Assembly: GCA_036377055.1 (NCBI GenBank)
Contig: DASUZD010000127.1
Location: 1 to 22,233, forward strand
Direction of reading: 5' to 3'
From: DASUZD01 sp036377055
GTDB taxonomy: Bacteria; Actinomycetota; Thermoleophilia; Gaiellales; Gaiellaceae
DNA: 22,233 bases
Both the position numbers and the translations under genes were made by a program. Of the stretch, positions 1 through 6,953 are shown piece after piece. A model generated the notes under the pieces. That model had not been told where the DNA came from and did not search any database. It was given only the letters and a program-made list of their open reading frames with translations. How positions within the stretch are numbered: position 1 is the first letter of the stretch; each line of letters begins with the position of its first letter.

Positions 1-1411
1 CGACGCCCGTCTCGAGGGCGACTTCGAACGTCCGCTCGAGATCGAGCGCGTTCTCCGGCCGGTGGTTGATGATGCGGCCCTTGGGGTGGCTCAAGCAACG
101 AACGGCCGGATGCCGCATCGCTTCCGTCACCTTCCGCGTCAGCTCCTCGCGGGGCGCGCGCTGGCCCGCATGCAGGCTGAGCTGGACCCACTCGAGCTCG
201 CCGAGGACGTCGTCGGGGAGATCCAGCGAGCCGTCGGCTCGAATGTCGCACTCGATCCCGCGCAGGATCCGGAACGGGGCCAGCTCGGCGTTCGCGGCCG
301 CGATCTCTTCTGCCTGCCGTCGTACGTCGTCCGCGTCGAGGCCGGGAACGACGCGCACGTTCGGCGTGTGGTCGCAGATCGCGAGGTACTCGTAGCCGCG
401 GTCGCGCGCCGCGAGACCCATCTCCAGGACGCTCGCCTTGCCGTCGGACCAGGTCGTGTGCGCGTGCAGGTCGCCACGGATCGCGCCGAGCTCCACGAGC
501 GGCGGCGGCCCGCCCCGAAACGGCGCCTCGCGAAGCTCGGGCGGGCAGAACGGGACCCCGAGCGCCTCGTACACGGAGGCCTCGTCCGGGGCATCCGGAA
601 GCGGCTCCAACGCCTCCGCGTACGCACGCGATCCAGTCGCCCGGACGAGCGCCGTTCCGAACCGCGCCGGGTCCGCCACGACGAGCTCGACCGGCACGCC
701 CTCGACCGTGACCCCGACCGCGCGCCGCGCGTCCCGCTCGACGACCGCGACGATCGTTGGCAGCGCTGCGAATGCGTCCAGCACCGGCTCGGCCTCCTCG
801 GCGGCGCAGACGACCGCCAGTTCGGTGCACGCGTCGCGCCAGCGCCGCGGATCTCCGGCCATCTCCCCGCCGAGGGCGGTCGCGATCTCGCCGACGAGCG
901 CACGCGAGCGGTTCAGGAGCAGCCCGCGCCGGGGCCGGTGCTCGCCCTCGCGCGCGAGCGCGGCGACGATTCGGCTCTCCGTCTTCGGCCCGACGCCCGG
1001 GACGCTCGCGAGCTTCCCGGCCGCGACCGCCGCGCGAAACTCGGCGGCCGTCGTGACGCCGAGCGCGCGGCCGATCTCAACGGCCCGCTTCGGCGTCAGC
1101 CCGATGAAGCGGCCCAGCCCGACGAGCTCCGGCGCGACCTCGCGCTCGAGCTCGCGCAGCTCGGCGATGTCGCCGGTCTCGACGAGCTCGACGAGCCGCG
1201 CCTCGATCCCCGGGCCAATGCCGCGCAGCTCGCGTACCCGGCCGGCTCGCACGAGCGCCTCGATCGGCGCCTGCGTCGTGCGCACCAGCTCCGCCGCGCG
1301 GCGGTACGCGCGCGCGGTGTAGAAGCTCGCGCCGGCGAGGTCGAGCAGCGTCGCGAGTGCGTCGAGCCGCTCTGCGATGGCGGCGTTGTCGAGGACCGGT
1401 TTCGAAGCGAT
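1..1411 (-). CDS. PolX-like protein with PHP domain, polymerase site degraded (3' end outside window)
   Basis: The reverse-strand frame is open from a stop at 1415-1417 to the window edge, giving about 470 residues. Order: helix-hairpin-helix region (GIGPGIEARL; VPGVGPKTESRI), a PolX nucleotidyltransferase-like region near residues 150-300, then a PHP domain from about residue 315 with DLHAHTTWSDG, CDHTP, RGIECDI, LSLH and SHPKGR, so the PHP metal ligands seen so far are kept. Family PolX enzymes are gap-filling polymerases whose PHP domain is a Mn-dependent 3'-5' exonuclease. Here the catalytic D-x-D after GS-RR is replaced by E-L-A, the third Asp (family VDxR) is VELV, and about 30 residues after TGSR are missing, so polymerase activity is doubtful. 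No ATG, GTG or TTG lies near the N-terminus. ATC at 1411, with GGGGAG eight bases upstream, is the best guess. About 100 C-terminal residues lie outside. Confidence 0.8.
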   Translation of the reverse strand, partial: MASKPVLDNAAIAERLDALATLLDLAGASFYTARAYRRAAELVRTTQAPIEALVRAGRVRELRGIGPGIEARLVELVETGDIAELRELEREVAPELVGLGRFIGLTPKRAVEIGRALGVTTAAEFRAAVAAGKLASVPGVGPKTESRIVAALAREGEHRPRRGLLLNRSRALVGEIATALGGEMAGDPRRWRDACTELAVVCAAEEAEPVLDAFAALPTIVAVVERDARRAVGVTVEGVPVELVVADPARFGTALVRATGSRAYAEALEPLPDAPDEASVYEALGVPFCPPELREAPFRGGPPPLVELGAIRGDLHAHTTWSDGKASVLEMGLAARDRGYEYLAICDHTPNVRVVPGLDADDVRRQAEEIAAANAELAPFRILRGIECDIRADGSLDLPDDVLGELEWVQLSLHAGQRAPREELTRKVTEAMRHPAVRCLSHPKGRIINHRPENALDLERTFEVALETGV

Positions 1412-1430
1412 CTCTTAGTCTCCCCGAGAC

Positions 1431-2027
1431 GTGACCGCAATCGTCGTTCCCTTCCGCGGCGCGGACGGAAAGCGCCGCCTCGCGCCCGTCGCCGACGAGG
1501 CTCGTGCCGCGCTCTCGCTCGCCATGCTCGCGGACGTCCTCGCGGCCTGCGCCGTCGTCGGCCGGACGGTGGTCGTCACCGGCGACGAGGCCGCGCGGAC
1601 GGTCGCCGTCGAGGTCGGCGTGGCCGCGCTCGACGACCCCGGCGGGGGCCAGGGCCCCGCCGTCGCGCACGCGCTCGCGCTCGTGCCGGCCGCGCCGGCG
1701 CTTGTCGTCAACGCCGACCTGCCGTGCGTCGTGCCCGACGACCTGCGCACGCTCGAGGCCGCGATCCCGCCGGGCGGGCTGGCGGTCGTGCCTGCGGCCG
1801 ACGGAACCACGAACGCCCTCGGGTTCGCCGAGCCAACCCTCTTCCGGCCGCTCTACGGCCCTGGAAGCGCCGACCGTTTCCGCGCGCTGGGGCCGGCCGT
1901 GACCGTCGACCTGCCGAGCCTCGTGGACGACGTGGACACGCTCGACGATCTCGCTCGGCTCGGGGAGCGCGCCGGGCCGCGAACGCAGATGGCGCTGGCG
2001 ATGGCCGGCCTCCTGGCCGCGACGTGA
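1431..2027 (+). CDS. cofC: 2-phospho-L-lactate / phosphoenolpyruvate guanylyltransferase CofC (FbiD)
   Basis: This protein of 198 residues joins GTP to phosphoenolpyruvate or 2-phospholactate, making the activated side-chain precursor of coenzyme F420. It has the compact nucleotidyltransferase fold of the family: N-terminal IVVPFRGADGKRRLAPV, glycine-rich DDPGGGQGPA near residues 68-77 and the metal-binding VNADLPCV with Asp96. Length is normal for CofC. The GTG start has no clear Shine-Dalgarno sequence, but TAGTCT at 1416-1421 sits nine bases upstream, as in a leaderless promoter. It is first of four overlapping F420 genes; its TGA overlaps the next GTG by four bases. Actinobacterial homologues (FbiD) prefer phosphoenolpyruvate; the substrate here is not decided by sequence. 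Confidence 0.9.
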   Translation: MTAIVVPFRGADGKRRLAPVADEARAALSLAMLADVLAACAVVGRTVVVTGDEAARTVAVEVGVAALDDPGGGQGPAVAHALALVPAAPALVVNADLPCVVPDDLRTLEAAIPPGGLAVVPAADGTTNALGFAEPTLFRPLYGPGSADRFRALGPAVTVDLPSLVDDVDTLDDLARLGERAGPRTQMALAMAGLLAAT

Positions 2028-2959
2028 GGATCTGCGTCCTCTCCGGCGGCGTCGGCGGGGCGCGGTTCGTGCGCGGCCTCGCCGAGGTCTGCGCGCCCGA
2101 GGACGTGACGGTCGTCGGGAACGTCGGCGACGACCTGGAGGTGCTCGGGCTCCACGTCTCGCCCGACCTCGACAGCGTCCTCTACGCCCTCGCCGGCCTC
2201 GCCGACGAGGAGCGCGGCTGGGGTCGCGCCGGCGAGACGTGGCACGCGCTGGAGACGGTCGAGCACCTCCGCGGCGAGTCGTGGTTCCGGCTCGGCGACC
2301 GCGACCTCGGCCTGCATCTCGTGCGCACGCAGGCGCTCGCAGCCGGCGAGCCTCTCTCGGTGGTGACGGCGCAGCTCGCGGCGTCTCTCGGCGTCGAGAC
2401 GGCGCTGCTGCCGGCGACGGACGACCGGCTGCGCACGTGGGTCGAGACGCCCAGCGGCAGCTTCGAGTTCCAGGAGTGGTTCGTCGCGCGCGGCCATCGC
2501 GACGAGGTCGACGCCGTTCGGTTCGAGGGAGCCGAGACGGCGCGGCCGGCGCCCGGGGTGCTCGAGGCGATCGCAACGGCGGAGCTGCTCCTGTTCGCGC
2601 CGAGCAACCCGTACGTGAGCATCGGCCCGATCCTGGCCGTCCACGCGATCCGGCACGCGCTCGAGCGGCGCAGCGTCCCGCTCGTCGCCGTCAGCCCGCT
2701 GATCGGCGGCCGGTCCGTGAAAGGGCCATGCGACGGGATGCTGCGTCGGCTCGCGGGCGGCACGACGCCCGCTCACGTCGCGTCGTGCTACCCCGGCCTT
2801 CTGGACGCGCTCGTGATCGACGAGGCCGACGCCGCCGGCGCGGATGCGCTCGCCGGGCTCGGCGTGCGGCCGGTCGTCACGCGGACGCTGATGAGCGACG
2901 CGGCGGCTCGCGCTCGGGTCGTCGACGCCGCGCTCGGCGCCGCGGGGGCGCTGCTTTGA
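2024..2959 (+). CDS. cofD: 2-phospho-L-lactate (enolpyruvyl) transferase CofD / FbiA
   Basis: This protein of 311 residues transfers the phospholactyl or phosphoenolpyruvyl group from the GTP-activated precursor to the deazaflavin FO, giving F420-0 or dehydro-F420-0. The family glycine-rich N-terminus LSGGVGGARFVRGL (residues 6-19), NVGDDLEVLGLHVSPDLDS, and the FAPSNPYVSIGPIL segment near residue 192 that lines the active site are all present. Length matches CofD/FbiA. The start is GTG at 2024, overlapping the cofC stop in GTGA. The same frame stays open far upstream to position 62, but that part is antisense to the PolX gene and has no homology that I recognise. The stop overlaps the TTG of npdG. 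Confidence 0.93.
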   Translation: MRICVLSGGVGGARFVRGLAEVCAPEDVTVVGNVGDDLEVLGLHVSPDLDSVLYALAGLADEERGWGRAGETWHALETVEHLRGESWFRLGDRDLGLHLVRTQALAAGEPLSVVTAQLAASLGVETALLPATDDRLRTWVETPSGSFEFQEWFVARGHRDEVDAVRFEGAETARPAPGVLEAIATAELLLFAPSNPYVSIGPILAVHAIRHALERRSVPLVAVSPLIGGRSVKGPCDGMLRRLAGGTTPAHVASCYPGLLDALVIDEADAAGADALAGLGVRPVVTRTLMSDAAARARVVDAALGAAGALL

Positions 2960-3576
2960 AGATCGCGGTCCTCGGTGGCACGGGCACCTTCGGCCGGGCG
3001 CTCGCCGCACGGTTCCACGACCTCGGCCACGAGGTCGCGATCGGCTCTCGCGACCCCGAGCGCGCGCAGCAACAGGCGGCCGTGATCGGAGTCGGAGGCG
3101 GCGCGAACGCAGACGTGGCCGCGGACGCCGAGTTCGTCGTCCTCTCCACCGCCTCCGGCGCGGCGATCGACACTGCGCGCGAGCTGAAGAGCGCGATCGG
3201 CGCGACGCCCGTCCTCTGCGTCGCGAGCGACCTTCGCTTCACGAAGGAGGGCGTCCTGCCCGGCCGCAGCCAGGGATCGGTCGCCGAGGACGTGGCGGCG
3301 CTGCTCGACGGCCCGGTGGCGTCCGGCTACCAGTCGCTCTCGGCGGCGCACCTCGCCCACCCCGAACGCCTCGACCAGGACGTCCTCGTCTGCGGGGACG
3401 AGCCCGCCGCCAAGGACCCGGCGCTCGAGCTCGGCGCGCAGCTCGTCAGCGGCCGCGCGATCGACGCCGGGCCGCTCGCCAACTCGCGCGCGCTCGAAGG
3501 CATGACGGCCGTGATCCTGCACGTGAACCGGCGCTACCGCGTCGTCGCGGGGCTGCGGCTGACCGGGCTTCCGTGA
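2956..3576 (+). CDS. npdG: NADPH-dependent F420 reductase (Fno/NpdG type)
   Basis: This protein of 206 residues exchanges hydride between NADP(H) and F420 and so supplies or drains reduced F420. It has an N-terminal Rossmann nucleotide-binding motif LGGTGTFGRAL (residues 6-16) and the GSR that usually holds the NADPH 2'-phosphate. Later segments VLSTASGA, GSVAEDVAALL and GPLANSRALEGMTAVILHVNR are typical of the family. The start is TTG at 2956, overlapping the cofD stop (TTGA). Its place between cofD and cofE ties it to F420 metabolism and argues against other NADP oxidoreductases of the same fold. Confidence 0.88.
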   Translation: MKIAVLGGTGTFGRALAARFHDLGHEVAIGSRDPERAQQQAAVIGVGGGANADVAADAEFVVLSTASGAAIDTARELKSAIGATPVLCVASDLRFTKEGVLPGRSQGSVAEDVAALLDGPVASGYQSLSAAHLAHPERLDQDVLVCGDEPAAKDPALELGAQLVSGRAIDAGPLANSRALEGMTAVILHVNRRYRVVAGLRLTGLP

Positions 3577-4301
3577 CCGAGCTGCGGGTCATTCCCCTCC
3601 AGGGGATGCCCGAGGTAGAAGAGGGCGCCGATCTCGGCGCGCTCGTCGCGCGCGCCGCGGAGCTCGAGGACGCGGACGTGGTCGTCGTCGCGCAGAAGGT
3701 CGTCTCCAAGGCCGAAGGCCGCGTCGTACGGCTCGACGACGTGGAGCCGTCCGAGCTCGCGCGCCGGCTCGCCGCCGACCAGGACCCGCGGCGGCTCGAG
3801 GTCATCCTGCGCGAGGCGACGCGGGTCGTCCGGAGCCGCCCGCCGCTCGTGATCGCGGAGACACGGCACGGCTTCGTGTGCGCGTCGGCGGGCGTCGACG
3901 CCTCCAACGCGCCGGAAGCCGCGACGCTCGTCCTCCTCCCCCTCGACCCCGACGCGTCCGCGCGGCGTCTGCGCGAGCGCCTCGCCGAGCTGACAGGCCG
4001 CTCGGTCGGCGTGACCGTCTCGGACTCGTTCGGCCGCCCGTGGCGGCAGGGGACGGTCGACGTCGCGATCGGCGTGGCCGGCCTCCGGCCGCTCATCGAC
4101 CTGCGCGGGCAGCACGACCGCGTCGGCTACGAGCTCCATTCGACCGTGATCGCCGTAGCCGACGAGATCGCGAGCGCGGCCGAGCTCGTCATGGGCAAGA
4201 CGAAAGGCGTGCCGGGCGCGGTCGTCCGCGGGCTGGCGCCAGCTGGAGACGGGAGCGCGAGCGAGCTGGTGATGCCGGCCGAGCGTGACCTCTTCCGCTG
4301 A
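3573..4301 (+). CDS. cofE: Coenzyme F420-0:L-glutamate ligase CofE (FbiB N-terminal type)
   Basis: This protein of 242 residues adds L-glutamate to F420-0 using GTP, building the gamma-linked tail. Recognisable segments are VIPLQGMPEVEEGADL at the N-terminus, DVVVVAQKVVSKAEGR near residue 35, the VSDSFGRPWRQGTVDVAIG signature near residues 149-167 and a late VMGKTKGVPGAVVRG. Length equals stand-alone CofE; the nitroreductase-like C-terminal domain of mycobacterial FbiB, which reduces dehydro-F420, is absent. If the pathway uses phosphoenolpyruvate, that reductase must be encoded elsewhere. GTG overlaps the npdG stop by four bases, and this is the last gene of the operon. No strong terminator directly follows; the nearest hairpin is at 4436. 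Confidence 0.92.
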   Translation: MTELRVIPLQGMPEVEEGADLGALVARAAELEDADVVVVAQKVVSKAEGRVVRLDDVEPSELARRLAADQDPRRLEVILREATRVVRSRPPLVIAETRHGFVCASAGVDASNAPEAATLVLLPLDPDASARRLRERLAELTGRSVGVTVSDSFGRPWRQGTVDVAIGVAGLRPLIDLRGQHDRVGYELHSTVIAVADEIASAAELVMGKTKGVPGAVVRGLAPAGDGSASELVMPAERDLFR

Positions 4302-4435
4302 AGTCACCCCATTTGGGGGACACGCAAGGCATTCGCGCTGGCTACTAATGTAAAGGTCTGGCTTGGACGACGCGCAGTGTCGTTGCCGCAGACGGTGCTG
4401 TGGGAGCTCGCTACTCGAGTCCGAGCGGCCGAGTG

Positions 4436-4459
4436 GAGGCCGACCTCGCGGTCGGCCTC
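4436..4459 (+). terminator. Stem-loop, probable terminator after the F420 operon
   Basis: A perfect 10-bp stem (GAGGCCGACC / GGTCGGCCTC) closes a TCGC tetraloop and is followed by TCTCGTTCT, which is only mildly U-rich. It lies 135 bases after the cofE stop and just before the promoter of the next gene, so it probably insulates the two. A structural role in a leader RNA is less likely. Confidence 0.5.
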
Positions 4460-4480
4460 TCTCGTTCTGGGGGCTGAAAG

Positions 4481-4486
4481 TACGAT
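4481..4486 (+). promoter_or_regulatory. -10 element TACGAT, probable leaderless promoter of the DUF11 gene
   Basis: TACGAT fits the TANNNT -10 pattern and lies seven bases before the ATG at 4494. That places the expected transcription start at or next to the start codon. No Shine-Dalgarno sequence is seen. The -35 is weak. Confidence 0.4.
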
Positions 4487-4493
4487 CGCGCCG

Positions 4494-5162
4494 ATGCGAC
4501 GGCGTCTCGTCCTCACGCTCCTGCTGGCAGCGCTCGCGGCTGTGGCTGCGACCGCGCAGGCGGCTTCGCCTCCGGCCTCGGCAGTGTTGAAGTGTCGAGC
4601 CGGGTTCAAGCACGCCGTCATCGCCGGCAAGCAGCAATGCCTCCGCCGCGGCCAGCGCTGCAGGAAGCGGTACGACCGCCAGTACCACCGATACGGCTTC
4701 CACTGCCACACCGGCCGGTTGACGCAGAAGCGACCCACGCCGAAGCCCGCGCCCCCTCCGCCGCCGCCTCCCGCTCCTCCTCCCGCTCCTGCTCCTGCGG
4801 CCGACCTGAGCGTGATCGAAAGCCACGGTCCGGAGCCGGTGACGGTCGGCGACGACCTCCGCTACACGGTCGTGGTCGAGAACAAGGGCCCGGATGCCGC
4901 CGAGGGCGTGCGAGTGACGATCACGATCCCGCTCGGCGCGGCGTTGTTCGCCGAAGCGACGCAAGGAACCTGCACCGGAACCACGACCGTCCTCTGCGAT
5001 CTGGGCACGGTTGCCGCAGGCGGTACGCCCTCGGCCACCGTCGCTCTGCGTCCCACGGAGCCGGGAACCCTCACGAGCACCGCGACGGTGACCGCGACCA
5101 CGGCCGACCCGAACAGCGCCGACAACATCGCGAGCTCGACCGCAACGGTGCTGTCGCCCTAA
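4494..5162 (+). CDS. Secreted protein: Cys4 module, Pro-rich linker, DUF11 domain
   Basis: This protein of 222 residues starts with a clear signal peptide (MRRRLVLTLLLAALAAVAA, cleavage near AQA-ASP). Next comes a basic, aromatic module with four cysteines (KCRAGFKH, QQCLRRGQRCRKRYD, YGFHCH, residues about 32-76), then a linker of Pro and Ala residues (about 82-102), then one DUF11 beta-sandwich (ADLSVIESHGPEPVTVGDD to the C-terminus) with its own two-Cys loop GTCTGTTTVLCDLG. DUF11 repeats are common in bacterial surface proteins. I recall similar CLRxGQRC modules from Thermoleophilia secreted proteins, but no function is known to me. The ATG at 4494 is chosen over an upstream in-frame start at 4377 because it begins the signal peptide. 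The stop overlaps the pdxH stop on the other strand. Confidence 0.8.
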   Translation: MRRRLVLTLLLAALAAVAATAQAASPPASAVLKCRAGFKHAVIAGKQQCLRRGQRCRKRYDRQYHRYGFHCHTGRLTQKRPTPKPAPPPPPPPAPPPAPAPAADLSVIESHGPEPVTVGDDLRYTVVVENKGPDAAEGVRVTITIPLGAALFAEATQGTCTGTTTVLCDLGTVAAGGTPSATVALRPTEPGTLTSTATVTATTADPNSADNIASSTATVLSP

Positions 5163-5761
5163 GGCGCGAGCCGCTCGACGATCCAGGCGTCGCCCGAGCG
5201 GCGATAGCGAAGCCGGTCGTGCAGCCGGTCGTCGCGATGCTGCCAGAGCTCGAACGAGTCGGGGACGACGCGGTAGCCACCCCACCAGTCGGGACGCTCC
5301 GGCCCCGCCTCGCCGACCGTCGCCGCCAGCTCGGTCACCCGGGCGTCGAGCGTCTCCCGTCCCGGCACGAGCTCGCTTTGCCGCGACGCGACGGCCGAGA
5401 GCCTGCTCCCACGCGGCCGCGAGACGAAGTACGCGTCGGACTCCGCCGGCGGGAGTCGCTCGACCGCGCCTTCGACCCGTACCTGCCGGCCGAGCGTGTC
5501 CCAGTGGAACAGGAGCGCCGCGCGCGGATTCTCGGCGAGCTCGCGGCCCTTGCGGCTCTCGTAGCAGGTGTAGAAGACGAAACCTCGCTCGTCGTAGCCC
5601 TTGAGCAGCACCATCCGCACGGACGGGCGGCCCTCGGGCGTCGCGGTGGCGACGGCCATCGCCTCCGGCACACGGATCCCCGCCTGCTGCGCCTCCTCGA
5701 ACCACCTGCCGAACTGCCGGACGGGGTCCGGGTCGACGTCCGCCTCGAGCAGCTCAGCCAC
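5159..5761 (-). CDS. pdxH: Pyridoxamine 5'-phosphate oxidase PdxH
   Basis: This protein of 200 residues oxidises pyridoxamine or pyridoxine 5'-phosphate to pyridoxal 5'-phosphate with FMN and oxygen. Family motifs in order: DPVRQFGRWFEEA (11-23), PSVRMVLLKG (46-55, FMN phosphate site), FVFYTCYESRKGREL (61-75), ALLFHW (82-87), SRQSE (126-130), WWGGYRVVPDSFELWQ (159-174), DRLHDR (178-183) and the diagnostic C-terminal RLAP. The start is GTG at 5761, whose first base is the last base of the dinB stop (TAGTG), giving normal length; upstream in-frame codons only overlap dinB. Although F420 enzymes share this split-barrel fold and the F420 operon is nearby, the PdxH-specific motifs are all present. 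Confidence 0.93.
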   Translation of the reverse strand: MAELLEADVDPDPVRQFGRWFEEAQQAGIRVPEAMAVATATPEGRPSVRMVLLKGYDERGFVFYTCYESRKGRELAENPRAALLFHWDTLGRQVRVEGAVERLPPAESDAYFVSRPRGSRLSAVASRQSELVPGRETLDARVTELAATVGEAGPERPDWWGGYRVVPDSFELWQHRDDRLHDRLRYRRSGDAWIVERLAP

Positions 5762-6813
5762 TAGACGAGGGTGAGCTGGCGGTACGGCTCGAGCGTCGAG
5801 ACGCCGACGCCGACGAGGCGGAGCGCGCCCGGCCGGTCGGCGAGCGCTCGGTCGAGCAGCTTGCATGCGAGCGCGCCGATCTCGTCCCCGTCGTCGGTTC
5901 CGGCCGCGAGGGTGGTCGAGCGGCTGCGGATCGAGAAGTCGCCGTAGCGGAGCTTCGTCGTCACCGTGCGCGCGCTCCGGCCGTCCGCGCGGAGCAGCTC
6001 GCCCACGCGTTCGGCCATCCGGCGTAGCTCGCCGTGCAACCGCTCTCGGTCTGTCAGGTCCGTCTCGAACGTCTCCTCCTGGCTGATCGAGATCCGGACC
6101 GAGGTGAGCTCGAGGCCGCGCGGATCGACGCCGCGAGCGCGGTCGCGGAGGAGTGGGCCGACCTTTCCCGGAACGAGGCGACGGAGCTCGTCGTCGCCGA
6201 GCGCGGCAAGCGCGCCGATCGTACCGATCCCCGCCTCGCGAAGCCGCTCCTCCGCGCGTGGGCCGACGCCCGGCAGGAGCCGGACAGCGAACGGCGCAAG
6301 GAACGCCGCCTCGCGCCCGGGCGGGACGACCGTCAGTCCGCCGGGCTTGCGTCGGTCGCTCGCGACCTTCGCCACCACCTTCGAGCTGGCGACGCCGAGC
6401 GAGCAGGTGAGCGAGGTCGCGGCTCGGACCGCGGCCTGGACCGCCTCGGCGAGCACGCGCGCCTCGAGGAAGTCCCGCGCGAGCTCACCCAGGTCGAGGT
6501 AGCCCTCGTCGATGCCCGTCCGCTCGACGGTCGGCACCACGCCCCGCACCGTCTCCCACACCGTGCGCGAGTAGGTGCGGTAGAGCTGGTGGCGCGGCCG
6601 GAGGAAAATCGCGTGCGGGCAACGGCGAAGCGCCTCTGCCGCGCTCATCGCCGAGTGGATCCCGTACCGGCGGGCCTCGTAGTTCGCGGTCGCCACGACG
6701 CCGCGCCCGCGCGGGTCACCGCCGACGACGAGCGGCTTCCGCTTCAGCTCCGGCGCCTCGAGCTCCTCCACGGCGGCGAAAAAGGCGTCGAGGTCGAGGT
6801 GCGCGACGATCAC
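5761..6813 (-). CDS. dinB: DNA polymerase IV (Y-family, DinB)
   Basis: This Y-family translesion polymerase has about 350 residues. Catalytic acids appear in AHLDLDAFFAAVE (Asp7, with adjacent steric-gate aromatics) and TGIDEGYLDL (Asp102-Glu103). Other marks are YEARRYGIHSAM in the fingers, SLGVASSKVVAKVASDRRKPGG in the palm, the LLPGVGPRAEERL helix-hairpin-helix, and little-finger segments SQEETFETDL and VTTKLRYGDF. The C-terminus ends in QLTLV, a plausible beta-clamp-binding motif. A TTG at 6822 would add three residues. GTG at 6813 is preferred because TAGCCT lies exactly eight bases before it, as in other leaderless starts here. The gene is followed by pdxH with a one-base overlap. No convincing LexA box was seen. 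Confidence 0.92.
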   Translation of the reverse strand: MIVAHLDLDAFFAAVEELEAPELKRKPLVVGGDPRGRGVVATANYEARRYGIHSAMSAAEALRRCPHAIFLRPRHQLYRTYSRTVWETVRGVVPTVERTGIDEGYLDLGELARDFLEARVLAEAVQAAVRAATSLTCSLGVASSKVVAKVASDRRKPGGLTVVPPGREAAFLAPFAVRLLPGVGPRAEERLREAGIGTIGALAALGDDELRRLVPGKVGPLLRDRARGVDPRGLELTSVRISISQEETFETDLTDRERLHGELRRMAERVGELLRADGRSARTVTTKLRYGDFSIRSRSTTLAAGTDDGDEIGALACKLLDRALADRPGALRLVGVGVSTLEPYRQLTLV

Positions 6814-6821
6814 TGCGCCCA

Positions 6822-6827
6822 AGGCTA
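6822..6827 (-). promoter_or_regulatory. -10 element TAGCCT, probable leaderless promoter of dinB
   Basis: On the reverse strand TAGCCT (TANNNT pattern) is followed by eight bases and then the GTG at 6813. There is no Shine-Dalgarno sequence. The spacing supports transcription starting at the start codon and helps choose GTG over the upstream TTG. Confidence 0.4.
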
Positions 6828-6846
6828 AGCGTCGCGGCGGCCGAGA

Positions 6847-6879
6847 ACCGAGTTAGTGGCTCTGAGCCACTAACTCGGT
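6847..6879. repeat. Palindromic element, copy 1 (15-bp perfect arms)
   Basis: The arms ACCGAGTTAGTGGCT and AGCCACTAACTCGGT are perfect complements around a CTG loop. It lies 20 bases upstream of the dinB -10 element. It shares a 21-base core with copy 2 at 6933-6953, with one mismatch. It could be an operator, a terminator-like structure or a dispersed palindromic repeat. Confidence 0.75.
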
Positions 6880-6932
6880 CCGGAGGAGCGCTACGGCCGG
6901 AACCATGCCGCTGTGCGGGTCCGAGCCGACGG

Positions 6933-6953
6933 TTTGTGGCTCTGAGCCACTAA
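6933..6953. repeat. Palindromic element, copy 2, overlapping the arsR-type stop codon
   Basis: GTGGCTCTGAGCCAC plus flanking TT/AA repeats the core of the element at 6853-6873, exactly 80 bases downstream, with one changed base that breaks one pair. The TAG stop of the ArsR-type gene (6950-6952) lies inside it, so it may act as that gene's terminator. Confidence 0.7.

Noticed and set aside
62..2023. Long forward frame upstream of cofD, continuous with it
   Set aside because: It is antisense to the PolX-like gene and then overlaps cofC in another frame. Its translation is Arg-rich shadow sequence, and only the part from GTG 2024 matches CofD.
4302..4493. Possible small RNA or tRNA in the gap after cofE
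   Set aside because: No tRNA cloverleaf or T-loop sequence could be traced. The only clear structure is the hairpin at 4436-4459.
3534..5705. Reverse-strand open frame of 723 codons
   Set aside because: It crosses cofE, an intergenic region and the DUF11 gene with Arg/Gly-rich shadow sequence. The real genes there are clear.
5159..5761. F420-dependent oxidoreductase instead of pdxH
   Set aside because: The fold is shared and F420 genes are near, but the PdxH-specific motifs and the RLAP terminus are complete.
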